64,000 bases of DNA from Rhodospirillales bacterium. Lineage in GTDB: Bacteria; Pseudomonadota; Alphaproteobacteria; Micavibrionales; Micavibrionaceae. The DNA lies in assembly GCA_023898785.1 (NCBI GenBank), contig CP060239.1, forward strand, positions 744,001-808,000, given 5' to 3'. The notes under the pieces were generated by a model, which worked only from the letters and a program-made list of their open reading frames with translations, made no database searches and had not been told where the DNA came from. The translations under genes were made by a program, and so were the position numbers. This document shows positions 53,092 to 61,700 of the stretch, piece after piece. Position 1 is the stretch's first letter. Every line of letters begins with the position of its first letter.

Positions 53092-53159
53092 TTGCTATCA
53101 AGTCCCACAATAATGAAATGAGCGCATCATTACGTGCGCACCAAACATGGAATACTCAT

Positions 53160-54110
53160 ATGAGTCAGCTTGAATTTGAAAAACCCATTTTGGAACTAGA
53201 AGCAAAAATTGCGGAATTGCGCAATGTCAGCAGCGATAGCGCAGTAAATATTGCCGATGAAGTTAAGCGGATGCAGGATAAATCCTCGAAGTTGCTTCAG
53301 CAGGCCTATGCCAAGCTTAATCCGGCGCAAAAAGTGCAAGTTGCCCGGCATCAAAACCGTCCGCATTTTAAGGACTATCTCGATGCGTTGATTACGGATT
53401 TTACGCCACTGGCCGGTGATCGTAACTTTGCCGATGATCATGCCCTGATAGGGGGGCTGGGACGTTTTCAGGGGCGGCCTTGTGTAATTTTAGGACAAGA
53501 AAAAGGCCATGATACCGAAAGCCGTATTTATCATAGTTTTGGCATGGCGCGTCCGGAAGGCTATCGTAAAGCCCAGCGCCTTATGGCTATGGCTTCACAA
53601 TTCCAGCTTCCTGTTTTGACGTTCATTGACACAGCTGGCGCATATCCGGGTATGGGCGCAGAGGAACGCGGTCAATCCGAGGCGATTGCCAAGTCGATTG
53701 AATCATGCCTGCGCACCGATGTGCCGATCATATCTGTGGTGATTGGTGAAGGGGGTTCCGGCGGCGCGGTGGCCATTGCCGTGGCAGACAGGATTTACAT
53801 GCTGGAACATTCTATTTATTCCGTTATTTCTCCGGAAGGGTGTGCTTCTATTCTTTGGCGGAGCGGTGATTATGCTCAAGAAGCAGCCAGCGCACTCAAA
53901 CTTACGGCACAAGATTTGTATGAACTGAAGTTGATTGACGCTATTATTGCAGAACCGCTAGGCGGCGCACATCGGCATCACGAAGAAACAACAGCCAGCG
54001 TTGGACGACAACTGCAGCAAGGCTTGAAAGAGCTTACACCCTGGGATGGCGCCGAACTGATCAAAGCCAGACGCCAGAAATTCCTTGCGTTCGGGCGTGA
54101 ATCCTTATAA
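53160..54110 (+). CDS. accA: Acetyl-CoA carboxylase carboxyltransferase subunit alpha
   Basis: Transfers the carboxyl group from biotin to acetyl-CoA. 316 residues starting MSQLEFEKPILELEAKIAELR, with HQNRPHFKDYLDAL, DTAGAYPGMGAEERGQSEAIA and IGEGGSGGAVAIAVADRIYMLEHSIYSVISPEGCASILW, the AccA signatures. The ATG at 53160 matches the family N-terminus; the frame is open to 53118. Confidence 0.97.
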   Translation: MSQLEFEKPILELEAKIAELRNVSSDSAVNIADEVKRMQDKSSKLLQQAYAKLNPAQKVQVARHQNRPHFKDYLDALITDFTPLAGDRNFADDHALIGGLGRFQGRPCVILGQEKGHDTESRIYHSFGMARPEGYRKAQRLMAMASQFQLPVLTFIDTAGAYPGMGAEERGQSEAIAKSIESCLRTDVPIISVVIGEGGSGGAVAIAVADRIYMLEHSIYSVISPEGCASILWRSGDYAQEAASALKLTAQDLYELKLIDAIIAEPLGGAHRHHEETTASVGRQLQQGLKELTPWDGAELIKARRQKFLAFGRESL

Positions 54111-54142
54111 TTCAGCTTAATTTTGTGAATCCCTACAAGGCG

Positions 54143-54628
54143 CTATAGCGCCCGCTCCATGTGGCGGCTATCCTCATCAGGTATTTTATTCGTTTCAAGC
54201 TGTATTCTTTCATAATCAATATTCTTGCCTCCCTGCCCCATGGCATTCGCTGCGGGTTTGATCATAATTTTTGCACGTATTTTCATATGTTCAAAATCGC
54301 CATGTCCAGCACGGCTATGCCCATCTTCCGTGGATGATGCACGAAAATAGAGCATCAGAAACACCCGAATTGCCGCAGTTAATGAAGTATTTTGATTTTT
54401 GCGAGCATTAATTAAACTGCAAATATCGTGCATGGTGCATTTTTCACGTTTTGAAATTTCTTTAAGCGCCATCCACATTTCCGGCTCCAGACGTACGGAT
54501 GTACGCCGTCCTGCTACTGTGATATTGCGGCTCAACAACGTGCTTTTAGCCTCACTGTTGAGCGTACGTTCTTCCGTAACGTTTGATCTAACAAAAGAGC
54601 TTTGCATAACATCCCCCATATTTTTCAA
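54143..54628 (-). CDS. Ribbon-helix-helix (RHH_4) protein
   Basis: 161 residues. The core SRNITVAGRRTSVRLEPEMWMALKEISKREKCTMHDICSLINARK...SLTAAIRVFLMLYFRASSTEDGHSRAGHG (about 33-105) matches the alphaproteobacterial RHH_4 domain, a predicted DNA-binding fold. Flanking parts are low complexity. A perfect 14-base palindrome GGCGCTATAGCGCC (54139-54152) covers its stop codon between this gene and the convergent accA. Start could be the internal ATG seven codons in. Confidence 0.82.
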   Translation of the reverse strand: MKNMGDVMQSSFVRSNVTEERTLNSEAKSTLLSRNITVAGRRTSVRLEPEMWMALKEISKREKCTMHDICSLINARKNQNTSLTAAIRVFLMLYFRASSTEDGHSRAGHGDFEHMKIRAKIMIKPAANAMGQGGKNIDYERIQLETNKIPDEDSRHMERAL

Positions 54629-54708
54629 ATTGCATTACGTCACTTAATACACCCTATGGTATATATCAATGCAACTTCTGGGTGCAAATATATTTTTTGC
54701 TATTTTAT

Positions 54709-54969
54709 TCAAGGGGTGGATAACTTTAGGGATAGCGCGTGTAATCCATCTTTAAAAGCTTCATCTAATATAACCATCGTTATTCTATGGCACTCTATTC
54801 TGGACAAACCCTTATAGGCCTCAGACACAATTATGAGTTTATAGTGTGTTTGACCTGAACCATTATCACCGGCGTGGTCTGCATGTTTATGGCTTTCGTT
54901 GATTAACTCCATATGGGTGGGGTGTAAATTTTCTTCAACAAGACGCTTGATCAATTCATCCATATGCAT
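54709..54969 (-). CDS. BolA-family protein
   Basis: 86 residues with the BolA fold pattern: HMELINESHKHADHAG (His/Glu helix-loop), THYKLIIVSEAYKGLSRIECHRIT and the C-terminal LDEAFKDGLHALSLKL. BolA/IbaG proteins partner monothiol glutaredoxins in Fe-S trafficking. It lies divergent from the J-domain gene, as is frequent in alphaproteobacteria near cobST. Confidence 0.93.
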   Translation of the reverse strand: MHMDELIKRLVEENLHPTHMELINESHKHADHAGDNGSGQTHYKLIIVSEAYKGLSRIECHRITMVILDEAFKDGLHALSLKLSTP

Positions 54970-55063
54970 AACTTAGTCCTTACCTGCCCTTTCATGGCAC
55001 TTTGTGAAGAAATTCTGTATCATGATTATATAGGGTTAACATTTACATTATTGATAGACTTTA

Positions 55064-55669
55064 ATGCCAAAAATTTCTTTACGGCCCAAATCGCCTGAAT
55101 TTCAAGACCATCAGGCTCAGACGCGTCATCATCGCTGTGATATGCCCGGATGCCGAGAGGAAGGTGGTTTCCGTGCACCCAAAGACCGGTCCTTATCAAC
55201 GCATTACTGGTTTTGTCAGGATCATATCCGCGAATACAACAAGGCTTGGAATTTTTTTGAAGGTATGGCTGCATGCGAAGTTGAAGAACACATGATCAAT
55301 AGCCTGTATGGCGATCGGCCTACCTGGCAGTATGGGGTTAATGGTGATGCGCAGGAGGCTTTATATCGTAAGGCCTGGCAAATGTATAACGGCGATAACG
55401 AACCGCCACCACGTAGCAAGGACCGCGCACGCAAAGACATACCCAGCGCCCTCACCCCGGAATATGAAGCTTTGGTGATTATGGGGCTGGAGCCTCCCGT
55501 TACGCTGAGCGCGATTAAGGCGCGCTATAAACTGCTGGCGAAAAAGCACCACCCGGATTTGAATAAGGGCTGCTTGAAATCCGAAGAGCTTCTCAAACAG
55601 ATCAATATGGCCTATACCATTCTTAAACTCGCCTATGAGAAATTTGAGAATTTGCCGGAAAGAAATTAA
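55064..55669 (+). CDS. J-domain (DnaJ-like) protein upstream of cobS
   Basis: 201 residues. A C-terminal J domain (about 147-198) has KARYKLLAKKHHPDLNKG, the HPD tripeptide that activates DnaK, followed by LLKQINMAYTIL. The N-terminal half holds a CxxxGC...Cys/His cluster (RCDMPGCREEG...YWFCQDHIREYNKAWNFF) resembling a zinc-binding element. It lies 4 bases before cobS; this linkage is well conserved in alphaproteobacteria, suggesting chaperone help for the cobaltochelatase. Confidence 0.92.
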   Translation: MPKISLRPKSPEFQDHQAQTRHHRCDMPGCREEGGFRAPKDRSLSTHYWFCQDHIREYNKAWNFFEGMAACEVEEHMINSLYGDRPTWQYGVNGDAQEALYRKAWQMYNGDNEPPPRSKDRARKDIPSALTPEYEALVIMGLEPPVTLSAIKARYKLLAKKHHPDLNKGCLKSEELLKQINMAYTILKLAYEKFENLPERN

Positions 55670-55673
55670 CATC

Positions 55674-56732
55674 ATGGAATCAGTAGAAGAACTGGATAAG
55701 GAAAAAGAAGCCGCCGGGATGTCGTTCGACATCACGACGATCAAGGCCAAAGAGGGCAAATATTCCTCAATTCCGAATATTAAGGTTAATGTGCGTGATG
55801 TATTCGGCCTTGATATTGATTGGCAAGTTCCGGCATTTAGCGAGGATAGCGCCAATGTACCGGCGATTGATAAGAGCTATCAGTTTGATCACGATACGAC
55901 GCTGGCGATTTTGGCAGGTTTTGCCCATAACCGCCGCGTAATGGTTCAAGGGTATCACGGGACGGGGAAATCCACACATATTGAACAGGTTGCGGCACGG
56001 CTGAACTGGCCGTGTGTGAGGATCAACCTCGATTCGCATGTCAGCCGGGTCGATTTAATCGGCAAAGACACCATCGTTTTGAGAGAAGGCAAACAGATTA
56101 CCGAATGGAAAGAAGGCCTGCTGCCGTGGTCGATTCAAAACCCTGTGGCGCTGGTGTTTGACGAATATGATGCGGGGCGCCCGGATGTGATGTTCGTGAT
56201 CCAGCGTATTCTGGAGCAAGAAGGAAAGCTGACCCTGATCGACCAGAACCGCGTGATCCGCCCTCACCCGGCTTTTCGACTGTTTGCGACAGCCAACACG
56301 GTGGGGCTTGGCGATACGTCCGGGCTTTATCACGGGACGCAGCAAATCAACCAAGCGCAGATGGACCGCTGGAATATCTGTGTAACGCTGAATTACCTGC
56401 CCCATGATGATGAGATGAACATTATGCTGGCCAAATTCCCTGAGCTTAAAACCGGTGAAGGCCGTGATATGGTCGATAAAATGGTGCGCATGGCTGATCT
56501 TACCCGCGAGGGCTTTATAAACGGCGATCTATCAACATTGATGAGCCCGCGCACCGTGCTGGCCTGGATTGAAAACACTTTGATTTTTGACGGCAATCGC
56601 GATTTTGCGTTTCAGCTTTCCTTCATGAACCGCTGTGACGAAGCCGAGCGCCCTTTGATTGCAGAGTATTACCAGCGCTGTTTTGATGTTGAATTGCCCG
56701 CCAGTGCGATACGGAATGTGGCGGTGAGTTAG
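55674..56732 (+). CDS. cobS: Aerobic cobaltochelatase subunit CobS
   Basis: AAA+ ATPase that with CobT drives cobalt insertion by CobN into hydrogenobyrinate diamide. 352 residues with Walker A GYHGTGKSTHIEQVA, Walker B LVFDEYDAGRPDV and the sensor region TANTVGLGDTSGLYHGT. I start at 55674, 4 bases after the J-domain gene; the frame is open into that gene. CobN is not in the window. Confidence 0.95.
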   Translation: MESVEELDKEKEAAGMSFDITTIKAKEGKYSSIPNIKVNVRDVFGLDIDWQVPAFSEDSANVPAIDKSYQFDHDTTLAILAGFAHNRRVMVQGYHGTGKSTHIEQVAARLNWPCVRINLDSHVSRVDLIGKDTIVLREGKQITEWKEGLLPWSIQNPVALVFDEYDAGRPDVMFVIQRILEQEGKLTLIDQNRVIRPHPAFRLFATANTVGLGDTSGLYHGTQQINQAQMDRWNICVTLNYLPHDDEMNIMLAKFPELKTGEGRDMVDKMVRMADLTREGFINGDLSTLMSPRTVLAWIENTLIFDGNRDFAFQLSFMNRCDEAERPLIAEYYQRCFDVELPASAIRNVAVS

Positions 56733-57037
56733 GCTGGCCCGTCTGTCGTGGAACCAGTAGGCGATCTTCCAAGAAAATCGTGGGCTGGCTTTTTCCTCGC
56801 TTCAAACTCATCCCAGAGTTCATTTATCCGATTGATCGCTTCTTTTGAGTTCATTTGTCTCCAAGGCCGATCCTCCAGCACAGCAACCATTTCTTCAGGA
56901 TTCAAACCACCTCTACCATTCAGTCGCTCTAAGGATTGGCCGTGATTTATTTGCGCCTGTCTTTCATGGGGTGCAATTAATTCCCAAGGTATTTCACCTT
57001 TAGCACCTATAACCCGGAACATCTTTTCTTTGGTCAT
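56729..57037 (-). CDS. Small hypothetical protein antisense between cobS and cobT
   Basis: 102 residues starting MTKEKMFRVIGAKGEIPWELIAPHERQAQINHGQSLERLNGRGGLNPEEMVAVLEDRPWRQM. Family unknown; the middle resembles a short helical domain. A good TTGGAG ribosome-binding site lies 9 bases before the ATG at 57037, which decides this start over the long upstream open frame that runs through a repeat. Its stop overlaps the cobS stop by 4 bases. Confidence 0.6.
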   Translation of the reverse strand: MTKEKMFRVIGAKGEIPWELIAPHERQAQINHGQSLERLNGRGGLNPEEMVAVLEDRPWRQMNSKEAINRINELWDEFEARKKPAHDFLGRSPTGSTTDGPA

Positions 57038-57100
57038 TTTTGTTTCTCCAAATTTACGGTAACACGCAATTATGAAAAAATGAAGTATTTTGCCCCCTTT

Positions 57101-57188
57101 GTCATTGCGAGGGTGTATAGCACCCGAAGCAATCCACAACACCGCACTGGATTGCTTCGTCGACACTGAAGCTTCTCCTCGCAATGAC
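57101..57188. repeat. Palindromic interspersed repeat between cobS and cobT
   Basis: Outer arms GTCATTGCGA.. and ..TCGCAATGAC (57101-57110, 57179-57188) and inner arms GAAGCAATCCA / TGGATTGCTTC (57126-57136, 57148-57158) make a nested palindrome able to fold as a long hairpin. The GTCATTGCGAG/GATTGCTTCG vocabulary is that of extragenic palindromic repeats in alphaproteobacterial and other genomes. I see only this full copy in the window. Confidence 0.8.
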
Positions 57189-57206
57189 GTTGTGGTAAAA
57201 ACACTC

Positions 57207-59066
57207 ATGAATAACAACCCGACACTCGATAACGAAACCTTTAAACAAATCACAGCGGCGGCTTTGCGCACACTGGCCGGGGAAAAGGATTTAGAGGTCA
57301 CCTATTCCGCAGCGGAGAAACCTGTCGGTAAAGCGCCGCTGGGCGGGCATCCCCGTCTTCCGGAGCCGGGCCATAATCTGCCGCCAGCGGAAAAGCGTCT
57401 ATTGCGCGGGTGTGCGGATGCGCAGGCGCTGTATATCGCCCATCATGATGAGGCTCTACACCGCCGCCTTAGCCTCCGTGATGCACAGGCACAAGAAGCA
57501 TTTAACGCGCTGGAACAGGCGCGATGCGAGGCGCTGGGGATGGCACGGATGCGCGGGGTGGCAGGCAATTTGTCGGCTGTTTTGGATGAAAAATGCAAAC
57601 GCGCCGGGTTTGATACGCTGACCAGTAAAGACCAAGCCCAGCTCGGTGATGCGCTGCATGTGCTGGCGCGGCTGGCGCTCAGCGGTGAAGATGCACCGCA
57701 TTCTGCGGATACATTGGTGAAGCTTTGGGAGCCAACCCTACAATCGTCGCAAGTGCAGACAACGCTCACAGTACTGAAAGACAATCTTCATGATCAGCGT
57801 GTCTTTGCCGCGCAAGCGATGCAGCTTTTGGAAACTCTCGATATGCCGGTGGATGGGCGCGGTGATAATCCCGGTGAAGACGGCGAAGAAACCGAAAGTG
57901 CGCCCCAAGCCGATCAACCGCAAGATCAGGAACAGGATGAAGACGGCGAGGAACAAGCGGGTGAGGAGTCCAGCGCCGAGGCCGGTATGGATGATACCTA
58001 TGAAGGTGACGATAAGCCGCAGGATATCGATGGCCCCGGCGATGACATGGGCGAGATGAATGACGTGCCCGATGATTACGGGCAGGAGCAAAGCGATCCA
58101 GCCTTGCAAAAGCGCAAAGATTTTCTGGAAGGCGCGCGCGGACGTTACCATGTTTATACTACGCAGTTCGATGAAGAAATTGATGCAGCGGAACTGGCTG
58201 ATCCGGGTGAGCTTACGCGCCTGCGCCAGATGCTCGATACGCAGCTCAGCGCGCATCAGGCGATTATCACCAAGCTAGCCAACCGGCTGCAACGCAAGGT
58301 AATGGCGCAACAGCGCCGAAGTTGGGAGTTTGGACTGGATGAAGGCATTCTTGATCCGTCGCGGCTGGCACGCATTATTGCCAATCCGACTGTGCCGGTG
58401 CAATACAAAGCTGAGAAAGAGACAAATTTTCGTGATACCGTTGTTACAATCCTGATCGACAACTCCGGCTCTATGCGCGGGCGCCCGATTGCGCTGGCGG
58501 CTATGAGTGCAGATATTATTTCACGCACGTTAGAGCGTTGCGGGGTGGGTTCTGAAATCCTCGGTTTTACGACACGGGCGTGGAAAGGCGGTAAAGCGCG
58601 GGAATTATGGATGGATCAGGGCCGTCCACCGGAACCGGGGCGGCTGAATGATATTCGCCATATCATCTATAAGGCGGCCGATGCGCCGATGCGCCGGACG
58701 CGTAAAAATCTCGGGCTGATGCTGAAAGAGGGCATCTTAAAAGAGAATATTGATGGCGAAGCCCTGGTCTGGGCGTATAACCGGCTGGCGCGCAGGCCTG
58801 AGGCGCGCAAGATTTTGATGGTGATTTCCGACGGCGCGCCGGTCGATGATTCGACCTTGTCGGTGAATCCATCGAATATTCTCGAAGCGGATTTGCGCAA
58901 TGTGATCGGCTGGATTGAGGAGAAAAGTGATATTGAAATTAGCGCGATAGGGATTGGCCATGACGTAACACGCTATTATACCAGAGCGATGACAATTGCC
59001 GATGCGGATGAACTGGCCAAAGCGCTGATCGGCCAGCTTGAAGGGTTGTTTGAGGAGAGCAAATAG
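57207..59066 (+). CDS. cobT: Aerobic cobaltochelatase subunit CobT
   Basis: 619 residues. N-terminal helical CobT domain (TLDNETFKQITAAALRTLAG...), an acidic Asp/Glu/Gln-rich linker at about 215-300, and a C-terminal VWA domain with the MIDAS motif DNSGSMRGRPIALAAMSADI at about 417. It acts with CobS as an ATPase ring for CobN. I start at the ATG at 57207; the open frame before it lies in the palindromic repeat. It is separated from cobS by a repeat and an antisense gene, unlike the usual direct adjacency. Confidence 0.93.
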   Translation: MNNNPTLDNETFKQITAAALRTLAGEKDLEVTYSAAEKPVGKAPLGGHPRLPEPGHNLPPAEKRLLRGCADAQALYIAHHDEALHRRLSLRDAQAQEAFNALEQARCEALGMARMRGVAGNLSAVLDEKCKRAGFDTLTSKDQAQLGDALHVLARLALSGEDAPHSADTLVKLWEPTLQSSQVQTTLTVLKDNLHDQRVFAAQAMQLLETLDMPVDGRGDNPGEDGEETESAPQADQPQDQEQDEDGEEQAGEESSAEAGMDDTYEGDDKPQDIDGPGDDMGEMNDVPDDYGQEQSDPALQKRKDFLEGARGRYHVYTTQFDEEIDAAELADPGELTRLRQMLDTQLSAHQAIITKLANRLQRKVMAQQRRSWEFGLDEGILDPSRLARIIANPTVPVQYKAEKETNFRDTVVTILIDNSGSMRGRPIALAAMSADIISRTLERCGVGSEILGFTTRAWKGGKARELWMDQGRPPEPGRLNDIRHIIYKAADAPMRRTRKNLGLMLKEGILKENIDGEALVWAYNRLARRPEARKILMVISDGAPVDDSTLSVNPSNILEADLRNVIGWIEEKSDIEISAIGIGHDVTRYYTRAMTIADADELAKALIGQLEGLFEESK

Positions 59067-59067
59067 C

Positions 59068-59139
59068 CCCTGCCCGGTTATTTCCTTCATTAACGGTTTT
59101 TTGGTATTCTATGCCTTAGAATAGACGCGAGGGTCAAAA
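59068..59139 (+). repeat. Leader/promoter repeat, copy A
   Basis: About 72 bases preceding the gene at 59140 that match 61321-61392 in front of the gene at 61393. Shared blocks are CATTAACGGTTTTTTGGTAT, TTAGAATAGA and GCGAGGG. Both end a few bases before an ATG and include a GAGGG ribosome-binding site. The AT-rich block probably holds the promoter, but I cannot assign -35/-10 boxes with normal spacing. Confidence 0.82.
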
Positions 59140-59583
59140 ATGGGACAAGAAAATCTAAGAGAAACATTCGCAATGCGGCTTATAGATATTAAACCAGACA
59201 AAAAGCATGTGGTGATTTCTATGCCACAACAAATACTTAATGACATTTTTCTGATCATCGGTGCTGCCAAAGACAAGAATGACTATGCGTTAGATGATGC
59301 TGTGGGGATGAACGATACCCCCCCTACCGGTTCTTTTGACGAACTCATTGCAGAGCTGCGAAACAACAACAATGATGGTACAAATGAACCTGTTCACATT
59401 ACCCTGACAGAAAAAAATCTCCGGCACCTTTCCATGCTTTTAGAAACCATTTCAGATGTAATGTGTATGGAAGATCACTTCCCTTCATTGCTTGAAAAAG
59501 GCATCACAGATGAAAAGGCTGAAGAGATGGTGGATCAAATGTGGAAAATTCGCAATGAAGCGATCCCCTCACCCCCAACATAG
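59140..59583 (+). CDS. Small acidic hypothetical protein of unit A (candidate immunity/antitoxin)
   Basis: 147 residues, soluble, acidic, no signal or membrane segment: MGQENLRETFAMRLIDIKPDKKHV..., a Asn/Asp-rich loop ELRNNNNDGT and a helical C-terminus with HLSMLLETISDVMCMEDHFPSLLEKG. Unknown family. It is introduced by the leader repeat shared with the gene at 61393 and precedes a degraded toxin-like gene, so an immunity or antitoxin role is inferred from position only. The IS200-type element begins right after its stop, so the native 3' end may have been altered. Confidence 0.6.
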   Translation: MGQENLRETFAMRLIDIKPDKKHVVISMPQQILNDIFLIIGAAKDKNDYALDDAVGMNDTPPTGSFDELIAELRNNNNDGTNEPVHITLTEKNLRHLSMLLETISDVMCMEDHFPSLLEKGITDEKAEEMVDQMWKIRNEAIPSPPT

Positions 59584-60120
59584 ATACCCACGGGTAAACC
59601 CGTGGTTCTATGGGGCTGCGCCGCGCTTTGCGCATTACAATTCCTCGCGGAATTGACCTGAATCCCGGTGTCCTTGACGTTCTACATAACGGCGAATAAC
59701 GTGCTCATCAACGCCTACGCTGCTTACGAAGTAGCCCGGCGACCACACAATATTTTCCTTCCAGTAAACTTTGGCAAGAAAATCAAACCGCTTGTGCAAG
59801 GCGCTCGCCGATTGGCTTTTCATCGTGCCCATAACAGACGCTATTGCGTATTTCGGGGGTATCACCATGACCATATGCAGGTGATCCTGACCAAAGCCAA
59901 TCGTCTCTATCGTGACGCCGGGCATACTTCGACACAGCTTGAGAAGAACCCTGTGCACGTATGCACAGACACCAGGCTTCAGGACCCTCCGGCGGTATTT
60001 GCAGACCCAAACCACGTGATATTCGAGGCGGTAAGCGCTGTGCCCAGTCGTAATAACTTCCATAACGGAAACAACATACCGCCTCCGGGCTCATTCATCC
60101 ACGGGTAAACCCGTGGTGTT
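59584..60120 (-). mobile_element. IS200/IS605-type element with terminal hairpins
   Basis: Both ends carry the same 18-base palindrome CCACGGGTAAACCCGTGG (59588-59605 and 60099-60116), as expected for the hairpins recognised by a Y1 transposase. The only gene inside is tnpA. No accessory TnpB. The element has no target duplication, also expected. It lies at the junction between the unit-A small gene and the unit-A pseudogene. Exact cleavage sites are not determined. Confidence 0.88.
59635..60063 (-). CDS. tnpA: IS200/IS605 Y1 transposase TnpA
   Basis: 142 residues. The HUH motif is present as GFGQDHLHMVMVIPP (His-x-His) and the catalytic Tyr in VIRRYVERQG. YHVVWVCKYRRRVL at the N-terminus is the standard family start. 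Appears intact, so the element may be mobile. Confidence 0.92.
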   Translation of the reverse strand: MEVITTGHSAYRLEYHVVWVCKYRRRVLKPGVCAYVHRVLLKLCRSMPGVTIETIGFGQDHLHMVMVIPPKYAIASVMGTMKSQSASALHKRFDFLAKVYWKENIVWSPGYFVSSVGVDEHVIRRYVERQGHRDSGQFREEL

Positions 60121-61319
60121 CTGTCCTACGGACCGCATAAAGAAAACGAACTTATTAACAAAATTATTCATCATTCTGATGAACAACAGCATTTTAGCAG
60201 TTTTAATAAAGAAAAAAACGGCCTCGTTCTGGGCATTGAAACACATGAAGATTTAAAAAATCATATTATTGATACATTAAACGATCCAGAAACACGAGGA
60301 TTTGCTGCCAGCGCTGATGGCAGTAAAATGATATTTTACAATGAAAAAACAAACACCTTCATTTCACTGGATCCAGAATCCGCATCGGGAGGAACAGCTT
60401 TTAGACCGCGCACACCTCATACGGGTACCAAATATTTTGCTCGACAAATTAAGAGCTATGGCGACAAAATGCTTTCTATGCCTGACGTTACCCCGGGAGG
60501 AATAAAGGGTACTGTGTCCGTCTTTAAGGCTACAAACGGTACTCTGCCAAAATTGCTTGGCGCGCTGGGCGATGTTGGCAAAAGCAACAAGAACATTGTG
60601 CTTGATGCAGGTATTGCTGTAGCTGCTGGCGGAATGGCCCTTATGGCAGGCGCAACGCCTGCAGAGGCGGCTTATGCTGCCGGGGAGACGTCAATCCCAT
60701 CCCGGAAACAACGGAAGCCCTGCTTCATGGAGAGTCGGGCGCAGAAGTGGCAGAAACCGCCGTTCAGGATGCCTCGGCCTGGGCGGGCTGCGTTGCAGGA
60801 GGATATGCCGTCGGCAAGCTTGGTTTTATGGGAGGCTCTGCAGTCAATCCCGGTCTCGGAACAGCGATTGGTACAGGCGTTGGCGCCATCGTTGGCTGCG
60901 CGGGCGATGCCTGAGTCGCCAGCGAGATCAGTGACCGGATTTTCCGTTTCTTTGCAGGTGATGAGACGCAGGACGTTACACTTGATGAAATCCGTGAAAT
61001 CCTGCCCGAAAAATCCACACCCGATATGCCGCCGGAATTTCAAGCGCTCACCGAAGTTCAAAGTTCCGATGAGCTCATGCAAGACACATTGGATAATTTA
61101 CAACAAGATGGCAGTTTCGGCGAATTTATGGTGCCGGAGCTACAGGTGCAAAACCAACTCCATACGCAAATGATGCTTGAACAAGAACACGCGATTGAGC
61201 AGCAACGCATTCTTGAAGCGCAGCGCCAGTTTGAGCAAAACAGGATAGCACAAACTGCGGGCAGCACTCCGCAAACAGCGAGTACACATGGCCAGACGAT
61301 GGCATTTTCGAATCCATAA
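60121..61319 (+). pseudogene. Degraded paralogue of the 61701 protein, unit A
   Basis: Reading from the IS200-type end, an open frame (YGPHKENELINKIIHHS...) lacks a start and continues through NEKTNTFISLDPESASGGTAFRP into LGDVGKSNKNIVLD, where it joins the module shared with 61701-63161. One base is missing between 60690 and 60691 (ACG-TCAATCC versus ACGCTCAATCC in the paralogue) and a TGA at 60912-60914 replaces the TGG of the intact copy. The frame then runs to TAA at 61317. Its N-terminal domain is unrelated to that of the intact copy; the (N/D)P...GGTAFRP pattern recalls nuclease-like ends of polymorphic toxins, which I hold only as a suggestion. Confidence 0.85.
60757..61045 (+). repeat. 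289-bp direct repeat, copy A (copy B at 62590-62878)
   Basis: Compared base by base with 62590-62878 (constant offset 1833), the two differ at three positions only, all within GGGCGATGCCTGAG versus GGGCTGTGCCTGGG. Flanking coding sequence on both sides is clearly more diverged. The block encodes the glycine-zipper part of the shared module. Confidence 0.93.
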
Positions 61320-61320
61320 T

Positions 61321-61392
61321 CCCCTGCCCCGCAATTCCCTCATTAACGGTTTTTTGGTATTATGTGCGTTAGAATAGATGCGAGGGGCAAAT
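61321..61392 (+). repeat. Leader/promoter repeat, copy B
   Basis: Matches the sequence before 59140: CCCTGCCC, TCATTAACGGTTTTTTGGTAT, GTTAGAATAGATGCGAGGGGC. It ends at the ATG of the small acidic gene of unit B. The conservation suggests that both units are transcribed from equivalent promoters. Confidence 0.82.
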
Positions 61393-61659
61393 ATGGAACA
61401 AGAGCAGCAATATACGTATCGATATTTCTTCAATGGTGTCTTCCCTATTCGGGCGATCGTAGCCTCGGAAGACGGGGATGACATTATCGGAACCGAAACA
61501 CCTAACCGGGATACAGGTGTTATGGAGCTTAACCAGCGTTTTCTTGATCAAGTCATATGGAATATGAGTGGCGATATTGACGAGATTCCTAAAGAAGAAT
61601 TCGATCAACGTGTTAAAGAGTTTGTTGAAAAAAAAAGTAATCTAAAACCTGAAATTTAA
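61393..61659 (+). CDS. Small acidic hypothetical protein of unit B (candidate immunity/antitoxin)
   Basis: 88 residues, soluble and acidic: MEQEQQYTYRYFFNGVFPIRAIVASEDGDDIIGTETPNRDTG... with a charged helical C-terminus PKEEFDQRVKEFVEKKSN. Not similar in sequence to the small gene of unit A although it shares its leader, as expected if each protects against a different effector domain. It ends 41 bases before the RelA/SpoT-like gene. I start at 61393, preceded by GAGGGG; the frame is open five codons further. Confidence 0.65.
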   Translation: MEQEQQYTYRYFFNGVFPIRAIVASEDGDDIIGTETPNRDTGVMELNQRFLDQVIWNMSGDIDEIPKEEFDQRVKEFVEKKSNLKPEI

Positions 61660-61700
61660 TTCTGCATTAGACAGAAAGCAGGTTCGTAGGGAGTGTGTAA

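Noticed and set aside
59635..60108. Plus-strand open frame across the IS200-type element
   Set aside because: Shadow of tnpA, which carries the HUH and Tyr motifs on the minus strand.
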